Positions 43,401 to 52,466 of a DNA stretch of 64,000 nt are shown here, one piece after another; position 1 is the first letter of the stretch, and the number at the start of each line of letters is the position of its first letter. A model generated the notes under the pieces. It searched no databases and was not told the DNA's origin. It saw nothing but the letters and a program-made list of their open reading frames with translations. This DNA comes from Arthrobacter sp. AL12 (lineage in GTDB: Bacteria > Actinomycetota > Actinomycetes > Actinomycetales > Micrococcaceae), in the NCBI RefSeq assembly GCF_029960645.1, contig NZ_JASBQY010000001.1, forward strand, positions 21,641 to 85,640, written 5' to 3'. The translations under genes were made by a program, and so were the position numbers.

Positions 43401-45521
43401 GAGCTGCAGCGGCTCGCGCCGGACCGGAAGGTGCGCGGGCTGGAGGGTGTCGCGGACCTGCTGCGCCTGCTGGGCCCGCTGACCCCGGAGGACGTCGCCG
43501 CCCGGCTCGAACCGGCTGCCGGGATTAGTCCGGCGGCCGGGCCCGGACCTGAGGTAGCCCTTGGCGACGAGGCTGGGCTGGTCGAGGCTCCGGAAACGGA
43601 ACCGGCGGTCGAGGTCGTGCCTCCCATCGCCGATGCCACCGCGCATCTGGTGGCGCTCCAGCGCGCCAACCGCGCGATCAGGGTCAACATCGGCGGCGCC
43701 GAACGCTACGCCGCGGTGGAGGACGCCGCACGGCTGCGCGATGCCCTCGGCGTCCCGTTGCCGATGGGTGTGCCGCTGGCCTTCATCGAGCCGGTCGCTG
43801 ATCCGCTGGGGGACCTCGTCTCACGCTATGCCCGCACCCACGGGCCGTTCACCTCCGCGGAGGCCGCCGCCCGGCTGGGACTCGGCGTCGCCGTCGTCGG
43901 CACCGCGCTGAAGCGGCTCGCCGCGGACGGACGGGTGGTGGAAGGCGAGTTCCGCCCGCACGCCGCACCTCCGCAAGCCCCGGCCGCTGCGCTAGCTCCC
44001 GGAGCCGACGACGGCGACGGCGACGCGGGCTCCGGCGGGACCCTGGCCACCGCGCCCACGGCCCCTTCGCTGGCGGGCGTCAGTGAATGGTGCGATGCCG
44101 AGGTCCTGCGCAAGCTCCGGCGCCGCTCGCTCGCCGCGCTCCGTGCCGAGGTCGAGCCCGTGGATGCCGCCGCGTACGGCCGCTTCCTGCCGGCCTGGCA
44201 GAACGTCCGGGTCCCGGGCAAGCGCGGGCAGTCGGCCCTGCGGGGACTGGACGGGATCATCACGGCCGTCGACCAGCTGTCCGGTGTGCCCATTCCGGCC
44301 TCCGCATGGGAGCCCTTGGTCCTCGCCAGCCGGGTGTCCGACTACCAGCCCGCCATGCTCGATGAGCTGATGGCCGCCGGTGAGGTGCTCTGGTCCGGCG
44401 CCGGCGCGCTCCCCGGCAACGACGGCTGGGTCAGCCTGCACCTGGCCGATTCGGCCGAGCTGACCCTGAACCCGGCCATCGACTTCGAACCCGGCGACGC
44501 GCAGCAGCGGCTGCTGGACCACCTGCGCAACAACGGCGGCGGCTACTTCTTCCGGCAGCTGACCGACGTAGCCGGCGGCATGGATTCCGTACTCAGCGAC
44601 CAGGACGTCGTCTCCGCGCTCTGGGACCTCGCCTGGGCGGGCCGGATCACGGGCGATACCTTCGCCCCGGTCCGGGCCATGATTGCCGGCGGCCACACCG
44701 CGCACCGTCAGGTCGCCCGCGCCCCGCGGGCCCGGGCCCCCCGGCTGAGCAGGCTGGGCCGCGCCCACGGGACCGGTCTGCTCGGATCCCCCGGGCTCAC
44801 CGGCGGCCGGTACGGCTCCGCGAGCGGCGCGGCAGCCACTCCCCCGCTGGCCGCCGGCCGCTGGTCCGCGCTGCCCGCCCCCGAACTCGATGCCACCATC
44901 CACGCCCGGGCCACCGCGGAACTCCTGCTGGACCGGTACGGCGTGGTCACCCGCGGGTCGGTCATGGCCGAGAACATCCTGGGCGGCTTCGGGCTGATGT
45001 ACAAGGTCCTGGCCCGGCTGGAGGAGGCCGGACGGTGCCGCCGTGGCTACTTCATCGAGCACCTCGGCGCGGCACAGTTCGCCGTCCCCGCGACCGTGGA
45101 CCGGCTGCGTTCCTACGCCGAAGACACCCAACTCCACAAACCCGACCCGGTGGCCCTGGCCCTGGCCGCGACGGACCCCGCCAACCCCTACGGCGCCGCC
45201 CTTCCCTGGCCTGCCCTGAACGTCGAGGCGGGAACCGGACACCGTCCGGGCCGGAAGGCCGGCGCCCTGGTGGTGCTGGTCGACGGCGCCCTGGCCCTTT
45301 ACGTGGAACGCGGCGGCAAGACCCTGCTGGCCTTCAGCGAGGACACCGAAGTCCTGGCCGCGGCCGGGGCCGCCCTGGTCGGAGTGGTCACCCGGGGCGC
45401 GGTGGACAAACTCATCATGGAAAAGGTCAACGGCCACGGCATTCTCGACACGCCCGTCGCCGCCGCACTGGCCCACGCCGGCGCCTACTCCACGCCCAAG
45501 GGACTGAGGATCCGTGCCTGA
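40407..45521 (+). CDS. lhr: Lhr family ATP-dependent helicase
   Basis: 1704 residues, the very long actinobacterial Lhr form. SF2 helicase core: VVAPTGSGKTLAAFLWALDR (motif I), DEVHAVAGTKRG (II), LSATVEP (III), VVATSSLELGIDMGAVDLVV (V) and QRVGRAGH (VI). A winged-helix/beta-barrel module and a large C-terminal domain follow. It translocates 3' to 5' on DNA and unwinds RNA:DNA hybrids in repair. GGAGG before the ATG at 40407 is unusually close; a second Met at residue 16 is possible. It overlaps nei by 8 bases. Confidence 0.97.
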   Translation: MKGQELAGGTLAAEAMDRFSRPTRDWFLGAFAAPTPAQNGAWNAISSGAHALVVAPTGSGKTLAAFLWALDRLLVSAPAEPEELPVRDTAKGTRRKAPKRNTRVLYISPLKALGVDVERNLRAPLIGITQTAKRLDLPAPLITVGVRSGDTPASDRRSLLSHPPDILITTPESLFLMLTSKARETLSEVDTIIIDEVHAVAGTKRGAHLAVSLERLDALLPKPAQRIGLSATVEPKELVAQFLAGSAPVEIVAPPSKKTWDLTVSVPVEDMSDLQGAAGAFDSGPASGLQPQASIWPHVEEKIVDLVLANQSTIVFANSRRLAERLTARLNEIYAERQMMTAGGWDGSGAGAPDFEPAGAPAGGTPAAPASAAVPSSTATPAHMMAQAGSTAGADPVLARAHHGSVSKDQRALIEDDLKSGRLRCVVATSSLELGIDMGAVDLVVQVESPPSVASGLQRVGRAGHQVGEISQGVLFPKHRADLVHTTITVERMLAGKIERLFVPANPLDILAQQTVAATALGSIDVEEWFATVRRSAPFASLPRSAFEATLDLLAGRYPSDEFAELRPRIIWDRNAGTIEGRPGAQRLAVTSGGTIPDRGLFGVYIIGTETEGTGSSGSPGSASGDGRAASPAAAAAKGGRRVGELDEEMVYESRVGDVFALGATSWKIEDITHDRVLVSPAFGQPGKLPFWKGDSLGRPVDLGRALGAFVRELSASDVGPAMERCKASGLDDFAANNLIQYLAEQKLATEVVPSDTTLVVERFHDELGDWRVVLHSPFGMPVHAPWALAVGQRLHQRYGMDGSAMAADDGIVLRVPMMEDEPPGAELFLFDPEELEQIVTAEVGGSALFASRFRECAARALLLPRQNPGKRQPLWQQRQRSAQLLDVARKYPTFPIVLETVRECLQDVYDLPALKDIAASIERRELRILQTTTQQPSPFAKSLLFGYVAQFLYEGDSPLAERRAAALALDSTLLNELLGRVELRELLDAKVIDATERELQRLAPDRKVRGLEGVADLLRLLGPLTPEDVAARLEPAAGISPAAGPGPEVALGDEAGLVEAPETEPAVEVVPPIADATAHLVALQRANRAIRVNIGGAERYAAVEDAARLRDALGVPLPMGVPLAFIEPVADPLGDLVSRYARTHGPFTSAEAAARLGLGVAVVGTALKRLAADGRVVEGEFRPHAAPPQAPAAALAPGADDGDGDAGSGGTLATAPTAPSLAGVSEWCDAEVLRKLRRRSLAALRAEVEPVDAAAYGRFLPAWQNVRVPGKRGQSALRGLDGIITAVDQLSGVPIPASAWEPLVLASRVSDYQPAMLDELMAAGEVLWSGAGALPGNDGWVSLHLADSAELTLNPAIDFEPGDAQQRLLDHLRNNGGGYFFRQLTDVAGGMDSVLSDQDVVSALWDLAWAGRITGDTFAPVRAMIAGGHTAHRQVARAPRARAPRLSRLGRAHGTGLLGSPGLTGGRYGSASGAAATPPLAAGRWSALPAPELDATIHARATAELLLDRYGVVTRGSVMAENILGGFGLMYKVLARLEEAGRCRRGYFIEHLGAAQFAVPATVDRLRSYAEDTQLHKPDPVALALAATDPANPYGAALPWPALNVEAGTGHRPGRKAGALVVLVDGALALYVERGGKTLLAFSEDTEVLAAAGAALVGVVTRGAVDKLIMEKVNGHGILDTPVAAALAHAGAYSTPKGLRIRA

Positions 45522-46380
45522 GGGCGATTCGGTGTTCCGCGCCGCCGCCCAGTTGCATGCCGCGCTGGCGGGCCAGCAGCTCATCTCCTCAGACTTCCGC
45601 GTGCCGCGGTTCGCCACGCTCAAACTGGGCGGCTGGACCGTCACCGAGGTGGTCCCGCGGGGCAAACACCTGCTCATGCGGCTCGAGGGACCGGCCCGGG
45701 CCGGTGGCGGCGGGAGCCACGAGGCGCCGGACCGGCTGACGATCCACTCCCACCTCAAGATGGAAGGCACCTGGCAGGTCTACCCGCCCGGCGGCCGCTG
45801 GCGGAAGCCCGGGTTCACCGCTCGCTGCGTGCTGCGCACTGCGGCGGCAGACGCCGTCGGGTTCTCGCTGGGCATCCTCGAGGTGGTGCGCACCTCGGAG
45901 GAAGATTCCGTGGTCGGCCACCTCGGTCCCGATCTGCTGGGTCCGGACTGGGACCTGGCCGAGGCGGAGCGGCGGATCCGCGCGGCGCCGGACGTCCCGA
46001 TCGGCGTCGCACTGCTGGACCAGCGGAACCTCGCCGGGATCGGCAACATCTATCGCTGCGAGGCCTGCTTCCTCTCCGGCGTGCACCCGGCGGCGCCCGT
46101 CTCGGCGGTGCCTGACGTGGCGGCAATGATCACCGACGCCAAGGTGCTGCTGGAGGCCAACCTGGGAGCCGGGCGCCGGACCACCGTCCTGAACCAGCGC
46201 GGCGCTGTGGTCGGCCGGAGCTTCGGGCTGCCCGGCTACTGGGTCTACCGGCGTGAAAACCAGCCATGCCTGAAATGCCGGACCCCGGTAAGGCGCGGAG
46301 TCCTCGCCAAAGCCACCGGCACCGAAGAGCGGGACATCTACTGGTGCCCGACATGCCAGCCGCTGCCGGGGCCCGCGTAG
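45514..46380 (+). CDS. nei: Fpg/Nei-family DNA glycosylase (endonuclease VIII)
   Basis: Removes oxidised bases and nicks at abasic sites. 288 residues starting MPEGDSVFRAAAQLH, where Pro1-Glu2 (after Met removal) is the catalytic pair. The H2TH region reads LLDQRNLAGIGNIYRCEACF, and the zinc finger is CLKCRTPVRR...YWCPTCQ. Translationally coupled to lhr (8-base overlap), a known pairing in actinobacteria that suggests a joint repair pathway. Confidence 0.95.
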   Translation: MPEGDSVFRAAAQLHAALAGQQLISSDFRVPRFATLKLGGWTVTEVVPRGKHLLMRLEGPARAGGGGSHEAPDRLTIHSHLKMEGTWQVYPPGGRWRKPGFTARCVLRTAAADAVGFSLGILEVVRTSEEDSVVGHLGPDLLGPDWDLAEAERRIRAAPDVPIGVALLDQRNLAGIGNIYRCEACFLSGVHPAAPVSAVPDVAAMITDAKVLLEANLGAGRRTTVLNQRGAVVGRSFGLPGYWVYRRENQPCLKCRTPVRRGVLAKATGTEERDIYWCPTCQPLPGPA

Positions 46381-46501
46381 TTCCACTCCGCGGTTCGTAC
46401 CGCGGCGGCCTGGCCGGCAGCGCCAGGCTGCGGCGGCCCGGCGCTAGGCTGCTGCGGACTGGCGCGCGGCGCCTTAAGGTGCAGCACTTTAGGTGCGGCG
46501 C

Positions 46502-47131
46502 CTAAGGTGCTGCGACCGCGGGATCGGCTGCCGCCGGCAGCCCGGACTCCTTCGACTCCGGCACGGTGAACCGCGGCAGCAGGAGCTGCACCAGCGGGCC
46601 GATGGCCAGGGCGTAGAGCACGGTCCCGATGCCCACGGAGCCGCCGAGCAGCCAGCCCGCGGCGAGGACAACAATCTCAATACCGGTCCGGGACGTCCGG
46701 ACCGACCAGCCGGTCCGGCGGGCGAGTCCGGTCATCAGGCCATCCCGCGCACCGGGACCCAGCCGGGCACCGATATAGCAGGCGGAGGCGATCCCGTTGA
46801 GCACGATGGCGCCCGCGAGCATGCCGGCCTGCCCGCCAAGGTGGGAGAACTCGGGGATCAGCGCCAGCCCGACGTCGGCGAAGACGCCCACCAGCACGGC
46901 ATTGCACAAGGTGCCGAAGCCGGGCCACTGCCGCAGCGGAATCCACAGGAGCAGCACCAGGAAACTCACGATCACCACGACCGTGCCAATACTCAGCCCG
47001 GTCTTGACCGCGAGGCCCTGGTGGAACACGTCCCACGGGTCCAGGCCGAGGCCGGCGCGGATGAACATGGCCAGGGATATGCCGTACATGGCGAGGCCGA
47101 TAAGGAGCTGAAGGAGCCTGCGGGTCATCAT
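46502..47131 (-). CDS. YczE/YitT-like membrane protein
   Basis: 209 residues from ATG 47131 (GGGAGG upstream). About five helices: LLQLLIGLAMYGISLAMFIR, then AGLGLDPWDVFHQGLA, the YczE signature. Function unknown, but yczE is regularly divergent from a MocR regulator as here (gap 61 bp), so its expression and a vitamin B6 or amino-acid link are inferred. Just past its stop are two GGCGCCTTAAGGTGC-like direct repeats (46468, 46497). Confidence 0.82.
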   Translation of the reverse strand: MMTRRLLQLLIGLAMYGISLAMFIRAGLGLDPWDVFHQGLAVKTGLSIGTVVVIVSFLVLLLWIPLRQWPGFGTLCNAVLVGVFADVGLALIPEFSHLGGQAGMLAGAIVLNGIASACYIGARLGPGARDGLMTGLARRTGWSVRTSRTGIEIVVLAAGWLLGGSVGIGTVLYALAIGPLVQLLLPRFTVPESKESGLPAAADPAVAAP

Positions 47132-47151
47132 GCACCCCATCCTCCCGGACA

Positions 47152-47190
47152 ACTGGCCTTGCATTCCATAGCCAGTTTGAAATACTGGCC
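47152..47190. promoter_or_regulatory. MocR operator and candidate leaderless promoter
   Basis: Three half-sites: ACTGGCC (47152), inverted AGCCAGT (47170) and ACTGGCC (47184). TTGCAT (47159-47164) and AATACT (47181-47186), 16 bp apart, would start transcription at about the ATG 47193, giving a leaderless mRNA. MocR proteins bind such repeated sites and autoregulate. Confidence 0.6.
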
Positions 47191-47192
47191 CT

Positions 47193-48701
47193 ATGTCCGG
47201 ATCCCTGAACCCCAGTTCGCTCACCCGACTGCTCGGCGAGTGGAACCTCGGCGCGGCCCCCGCCTACCGGGAGCTCGCCGACGTCGTCCGCCTTCTGGTC
47301 CTCGACGGCCGGGTGCCGCTGCATGTCGCGCTGCCCAGCGAACGGGCCCTGGCCGCAACACTCGGCATCAGCCGGACGACCGTCACCGCCGCCTACGCCC
47401 TGCTGCGCGAGCAGGGCTTCCTCAGCAGCGGCCAAGGCAGCCGGGGCCGGACGTGCATCCCGCAGTCCGGTCCGCCGGGCAACGGCGGCGGCGGCGGGGC
47501 GGATCTCAGCGGCGCTCCCGGCCTGGCCGTTCCGGACGGAATCCTCGATCTCGCCTATGCCTCGCTGCCGGCCAGCGGCGAGGTGGTGCACCGGGCGTTC
47601 GCCTCCGCGCTGACCGAGCTGCCGGCGCTGCTGCCCGGCTTCGGCTATGACGCGCTCGGCGTGAACCCGCTGAGGGAGGCCATCGCCCGGCACTATTCCG
47701 CGGCCGGGGTGCCCACCACCGCGCGGCAGATTCTCGTGACGTCCGGCGCGCAGCACGCGCTGAACATCGTGCTCCGCACCCTGACCAGCTGGTCCGACAA
47801 GGTCCTGGTGGAGCATCCCAGCTACCCGAATGCGCTCGACGCCATTCGGGCCGCGGGCTGCCGGCTGGTGCCGGTGGCCATGCCCGCCGCCCACCCGCAC
47901 CCCCGATCCGGGGCCTCCGGCGTCCGGCCGGGCTGGGACCTGGAAGCGATCGAGACCGCGCTGAGGCAGCAGCGGCCCGCCATGGCCTATATGGTCCCGG
48001 ATTTCCACAACCCCACCGGGCGGCTGATGCCGGATTCCCAGCGGCGCCGGCTGGTGCGTGCCGCCGCTGCAGCCGGCACCGTCCTCCTCGTGGACGAGAC
48101 GCTCCGGGAGTTGAACCTCGACGGCGTCGCCTCCGCACCGCTGGCCGCGTTCAGCCCCGCCGTCGTCTCCATCGGCTCACTCAGCAAGTCGCACTGGGCC
48201 GGGCTGCGGACCGGCTGGATCCGGGCCGAGGAGCCCCTCATCCAGCGGTTCGCCGCAGCCCGCACCACCATGGACCTCGGCGGCCCGGTGGTGGAACAGC
48301 TCGCGGCGGCACACCTGGTCAACGCCCTCGCCGAACCCCTCCCGGCACGCCTGGCCTCCCTGCGGGACAACCGGGACGCACTGCTGGAGCTCATCGCCGG
48401 ACGGTTGCCGGGCTGGCAGAGCGAACGGCCCGACGGCGGCTTGTCCGTGTGGTGCCGACTGCCGGCCCCGATCAGCACAGCCCTCGCCGTGGTGGCCCCG
48501 GACTTCGGCATCCGGCTGGCGGCCGGACCCCGCTTCGGCACGGGCGGCGCCTTCGAGCGCTATCTCCGGGTGCCGTTTACGCTCCCACCGGGGCACCTAG
48601 AGACCGCGGTGGCGGCGCTGCGGTCCGCCCAGGACAAACTGGAGGCGTCCCCGCAGTTGCGGCGCAGCCTCGGAGCCCCGCCCGCGGCAGCCATCGCCTG
48701 A
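47193..48701 (+). CDS. MocR-family regulator (GntR HTH + aminotransferase fold)
   Basis: 502 residues. N-terminal GntR winged helix (LHVALPSERALAATLGISRT, TVTAAYALLREQGFL), a linker and a fold-type I aminotransferase domain (YMVPDFHNPTGRLMP, VDETLRE, SIGSLSKSHWAGLRTGWIR) with PLP-binding Lys in SLSKS. It senses PLP or a PLP-amino acid adduct. It is divergent from the YczE gene; three ACTGGCC half-sites lie between them. Confidence 0.92.
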   Translation: MSGSLNPSSLTRLLGEWNLGAAPAYRELADVVRLLVLDGRVPLHVALPSERALAATLGISRTTVTAAYALLREQGFLSSGQGSRGRTCIPQSGPPGNGGGGGADLSGAPGLAVPDGILDLAYASLPASGEVVHRAFASALTELPALLPGFGYDALGVNPLREAIARHYSAAGVPTTARQILVTSGAQHALNIVLRTLTSWSDKVLVEHPSYPNALDAIRAAGCRLVPVAMPAAHPHPRSGASGVRPGWDLEAIETALRQQRPAMAYMVPDFHNPTGRLMPDSQRRRLVRAAAAAGTVLLVDETLRELNLDGVASAPLAAFSPAVVSIGSLSKSHWAGLRTGWIRAEEPLIQRFAAARTTMDLGGPVVEQLAAAHLVNALAEPLPARLASLRDNRDALLELIAGRLPGWQSERPDGGLSVWCRLPAPISTALAVVAPDFGIRLAAGPRFGTGGAFERYLRVPFTLPPGHLETAVAALRSAQDKLEASPQLRRSLGAPPAAAIA

Positions 48702-48772
48702 CACCCGCCGCTTTTACGACCCGGCTCGGCGACGCTGCCCTGCCGGGGACGGCACCGGGAGGTGCGGACGGG

Positions 48773-49457
48773 CTAGGCGTAGACCTTCTCGAGGAACCCG
48801 CCCCACGCCTTCGCCGTGGGTTCGGAATCCCCGCCGCCGCTGAAGTCGTGGACGGTCATGCCGACCGTGGCACCGAAGGCATTGCGGCCGAAGAACCGGT
48901 ACAGTGTGTCCGCGGTGCGCAGACCGAGGAAGTTCTCGTTCGCGAAGTCCACCTCCCCCGAGAGCCGGCCGATGCCGTCGAGCTCCAGCTCCACGGTACT
49001 GCCGGGCTCCGCGCCGTCAACACCCAGGGCCTTCTTGAGCCGCACGAAGCCGTCCGGCGCCGCCGAGGCGGGCGGGGCCTGGATGTCCGTGAACACCACC
49101 GGCCGGCCGTCAAAGTACTTCAGGTACTGGCCGAGGGTGTGCAGGTAGAACTCGGTGTGCTTGCTGGCACCGTCGTACTGCTGGTCCCAGTTCTCGGTGA
49201 AGACGCCGCTGTGGACGTAGTGCAGCCGGGCGCGGCCGCCGTCGAGCGGCTCCAGCACGTGCTCCAGCTGGTTGAACCAGCCGGCCGGTCCCTCCATCCG
49301 GGACACCAAGTGGCGGGGGTAGTCCTCTACGGGCCGCACGGCCGGCCACTCGTCGGTGGGGAACATCCAGCCGGCTTCATTCTTGGTGACTGCCTCCCAG
49401 ACGCGCTCCGGGGTGGCGGGCAGTTCCGTGTCTACGACGATTTCGAAGTTGCGCTTG

Positions 49458-49465
<8 letters not shown>
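48773..49465 (-). CDS. SRPBCC/AHSA1-like START-domain protein
   Basis: 230 residues. The first 150 follow the AHSA1 helix-grip fold (FEIVVDTELPATPERVWEAV, GWMFPTDEWP). It starts 8 bases inside the ArsR stop, so the two are coupled, a frequent toxic-ligand or stress pairing. Ligand unknown. Confidence 0.85.
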
Positions 49466-50120
<655 letters not shown>

Positions 50121-50374
50121 GCCTCCAGTCTGGCTACCGACAGTTTTAATTGTCAAGAACTTTTTTACCGTCGGAGGGACGATGCGCCGAGTTCGCCGGA
50201 GGCGTGCCCGATCGCCGGTAGCTTACGGCGAAGCCAGCAGGTTCCGGCGATCTCGCCGCCCGGGAGCACTACGCGGCGAGCCCACGCCTCGGCGGGCTGG
50301 CACCGAGGCGCACCCACGCGCAAGCGCGGCGGCACCGGAACAGAGCGGCGGGGCCGGCAAAGTAGAATGGACCG

Positions 50375-51394
50375 GTGATGCAATCCCCCCTGCCCGTGCG
50401 CGACGGCGTCAATGCGACCCGCCTTCGCCTCCCCGACGAGGGCCCCTGGGACACCGCGATGGACTACATGATGCACCGCTGGGGCCATATCGACCCCCAG
50501 GGCATCGAGGACCGCTTCGACGCCGGAGAGATCGTGGGCGAGGCCGGCATCCCCCTGGACCGCGCCACCCCACTGCGGAAACACACCTTCATTTGGTACT
50601 ACCGCACGCTGCCGCCGGAGCTCCGGATCCCGGTGGAACTGAAGATCCTGCACCAGGACGACCACCTTCTCGTAGTGGACAAGCCGCATTTCCTGCCCAC
50701 CACCCCCGGCGGCACCTACATCCAGGAGTCCGCGCTGGTGCGGCTCCGGAACCAGCTGAATCTGCCGGACCTCATTCCCATGCACCGGCTGGACCGCATG
50801 ACCGCCGGGATCCTGCTGCTCTCCACGAATCCGGAAACCCGCGGCAGGTACCAGGTGCTCTTCGAGAAACGCCAGATCCAGAAGGAATACGAGTGTGTGG
50901 CGGCTGCCGAGCCGGCGCCCGGGCACCCCGCCGCCGACTTCCCCCTGGTGGTCCGGAACCGGATGACGAAGTCCCGCAGCTACCTGCTCGCCGAGGTGAT
51001 CGACGGCGAACCCAACGCCGAAACCCGGATCGAACGGCTGCAGACCTTCCCCGACCCCGACGCAGCAAACGACGACCCCGGCCCGGAAACTCCCGCCGGC
51101 CACCTCGCCGGCAGCGCGGCCGACGGCGCCACCCGGCGCCGTGCGCTGTACCTGCTGGAGCCGCACTCAGGCAAGACCCACCAGCTCCGCGTGCACATGG
51201 CGTCCCTGGGGCTAGGGATCGTCAACGACGCCTTTTACCCGGAACTGCTGGACAAGGCGCCGGACGATTACACCAAACCGCTCCAGCTGCTCGCGCGCGG
51301 GATCCGGTTCACCGACCCGATGACCGGCAAGCCGGTAGCGTACCGCAGCGGGCTGGAGCTCAGCGAAGCGCGCTCATCGGCGGCAGGAAGCTGA
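50375..51394 (+). CDS. RluA-family RNA pseudouridine synthase
   Basis: 339 residues. Converts specific uridines of rRNA or tRNA to pseudouridine. Catalytic Asp in IPMHRLDRMTAGILLLS; other family blocks are LVVDKPHFLPTTPGG and YLLEPHSGKTHQLRVHMASL. An N-terminal extension of about 80 residues has no S4 domain signature. The RNA site cannot be told from sequence. Confidence 0.9.
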   Translation: MMQSPLPVRDGVNATRLRLPDEGPWDTAMDYMMHRWGHIDPQGIEDRFDAGEIVGEAGIPLDRATPLRKHTFIWYYRTLPPELRIPVELKILHQDDHLLVVDKPHFLPTTPGGTYIQESALVRLRNQLNLPDLIPMHRLDRMTAGILLLSTNPETRGRYQVLFEKRQIQKEYECVAAAEPAPGHPAADFPLVVRNRMTKSRSYLLAEVIDGEPNAETRIERLQTFPDPDAANDDPGPETPAGHLAGSAADGATRRRALYLLEPHSGKTHQLRVHMASLGLGIVNDAFYPELLDKAPDDYTKPLQLLARGIRFTDPMTGKPVAYRSGLELSEARSSAAGS

Positions 51395-51476
51395 CCCCAC
51401 CTGGGAACAGTCCCGAGCCGGCCGCCACGTCACTTCACGGACGGGCGCCGGCCCGGAAATGCGGTAACTTGTGCCC

Positions 51477-52103
51477 ATGGACTTCGGCAGCGCAGACGGC
51501 TGGCGGGATGCGATCTATTTCTGGATCATCCCGGTTGTTATGGGCGATGCCATTTTTCCGCCCCTCCCTTCGGAAATGGTGGTCATCACCGGCGGCGCGC
51601 TGTCCGCCGTCGGACGCGCCAACGCCTTCCTGGTGGTGCTCCTTGCCGCCGCAGCGTCCTGGCTTGGCGACATCCTCGTGTTCCAGCTCTTCAAACGGCG
51701 CCTGAGCCACACCCTGGACCGCTGGCGCTGGGGCCGGTCGTTCCATCAGGCCGTGCACACCGCCATCGCGAAAGCCGGCCGCTCCACCACCTATGGGGCG
51801 ATCATCGGGGTCCGCTTCATGCCGGGCGGACGGCTGGCGACAACTGCCGCCGCCGGCATCGCCAACGTCTCCACGCGCGGATTCAGCCTCTGCGCGGCCC
51901 TCGGCGGCTTGCTCTGGGCCGTCTGGTCCGTCGGTCTCGGTTATGTCACCGGCGCAGCCACCGGGCTGCCGTTCTGGGCGAGCTCCCTGATCGGAGTCGG
52001 CGTCGGCGTCCTGGTCGGGGTCGTCCTCGGCGTGATCGTCACGCGGAGGCGCGGTAATCGCTCCCCCGTCGTGGACGGACCCGACGAGGAACTCGACTTC
52101 TGA
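51477..52103 (+). CDS. DedA/VTT-family membrane protein
   Basis: 208 residues from ATG 51477; a GTG six bases upstream is less likely. TAACTT at 51465-51470 is a -10 that would make the mRNA leaderless. The DedA signature VRFMPGGRLATTAAAG and the N-terminal GDAIFPPLPSEMVVITGGAL are clear, with four or five helices and a charged C-terminus. Members flip undecaprenyl phosphate or phospholipids. Confidence 0.88.
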   Translation: MDFGSADGWRDAIYFWIIPVVMGDAIFPPLPSEMVVITGGALSAVGRANAFLVVLLAAAASWLGDILVFQLFKRRLSHTLDRWRWGRSFHQAVHTAIAKAGRSTTYGAIIGVRFMPGGRLATTAAAGIANVSTRGFSLCAALGGLLWAVWSVGLGYVTGAATGLPFWASSLIGVGVGVLVGVVLGVIVTRRRGNRSPVVDGPDEELDF

Positions 52104-52119
52104 GGCGGGCGGAACCCGC

Positions 52120-52425
52120 CTAGACGGGCGCCCAGCGGCCGCGGTTGCGGCGGAGCACCATCAGGTGGCCGGTCACCGCAACGCGTTCGACGGAGTCGCG
52201 CATCATCGCGGCCGACTCCAGCGCTTGGCGGTTCTCGCCGCTGTACGAGGTGGGTTCGACCAGGAAGCGCAGGTTCAGCTGCGGAACCCCGCCGGCCAGG
52301 TCCAGCTGGTTCGCCTCGACGTGGTGCCGGGTCTCCAGGGCTTCGACGGCCGCGGCCATCACGGCCTCCGGCGGGTTGCCCGGCTTAAGCCCGGTGATCT
52401 TCAGTCTGGTCTGGAACGACGGCAT
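52120..52425 (-). CDS. conserved hypothetical protein
   Basis: 101 residues, start MPSFQTRLKITGLKPGNPPE. Alpha/beta (VMAAAVEALETRHHVEANQLDL, QLNLRFLVEPTSY). It has the look of a small conserved Micrococcaceae protein of unknown function. Convergent with the DedA gene (16-base gap). Confidence 0.65.
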   Translation of the reverse strand: MPSFQTRLKITGLKPGNPPEAVMAAAVEALETRHHVEANQLDLAGGVPQLNLRFLVEPTSYSGENRQALESAAMMRDSVERVAVTGHLMVLRRNRGRWAPV

Positions 52426-52466
52426 GGAACAACCCTAGCGGGACGGGCCGCCCGCCCCGCACCGGT

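Noticed and set aside
43992..45770. 592-codon minus-strand frame opposite lhr
   Set aside because: Shadow of lhr and nei, no motif.
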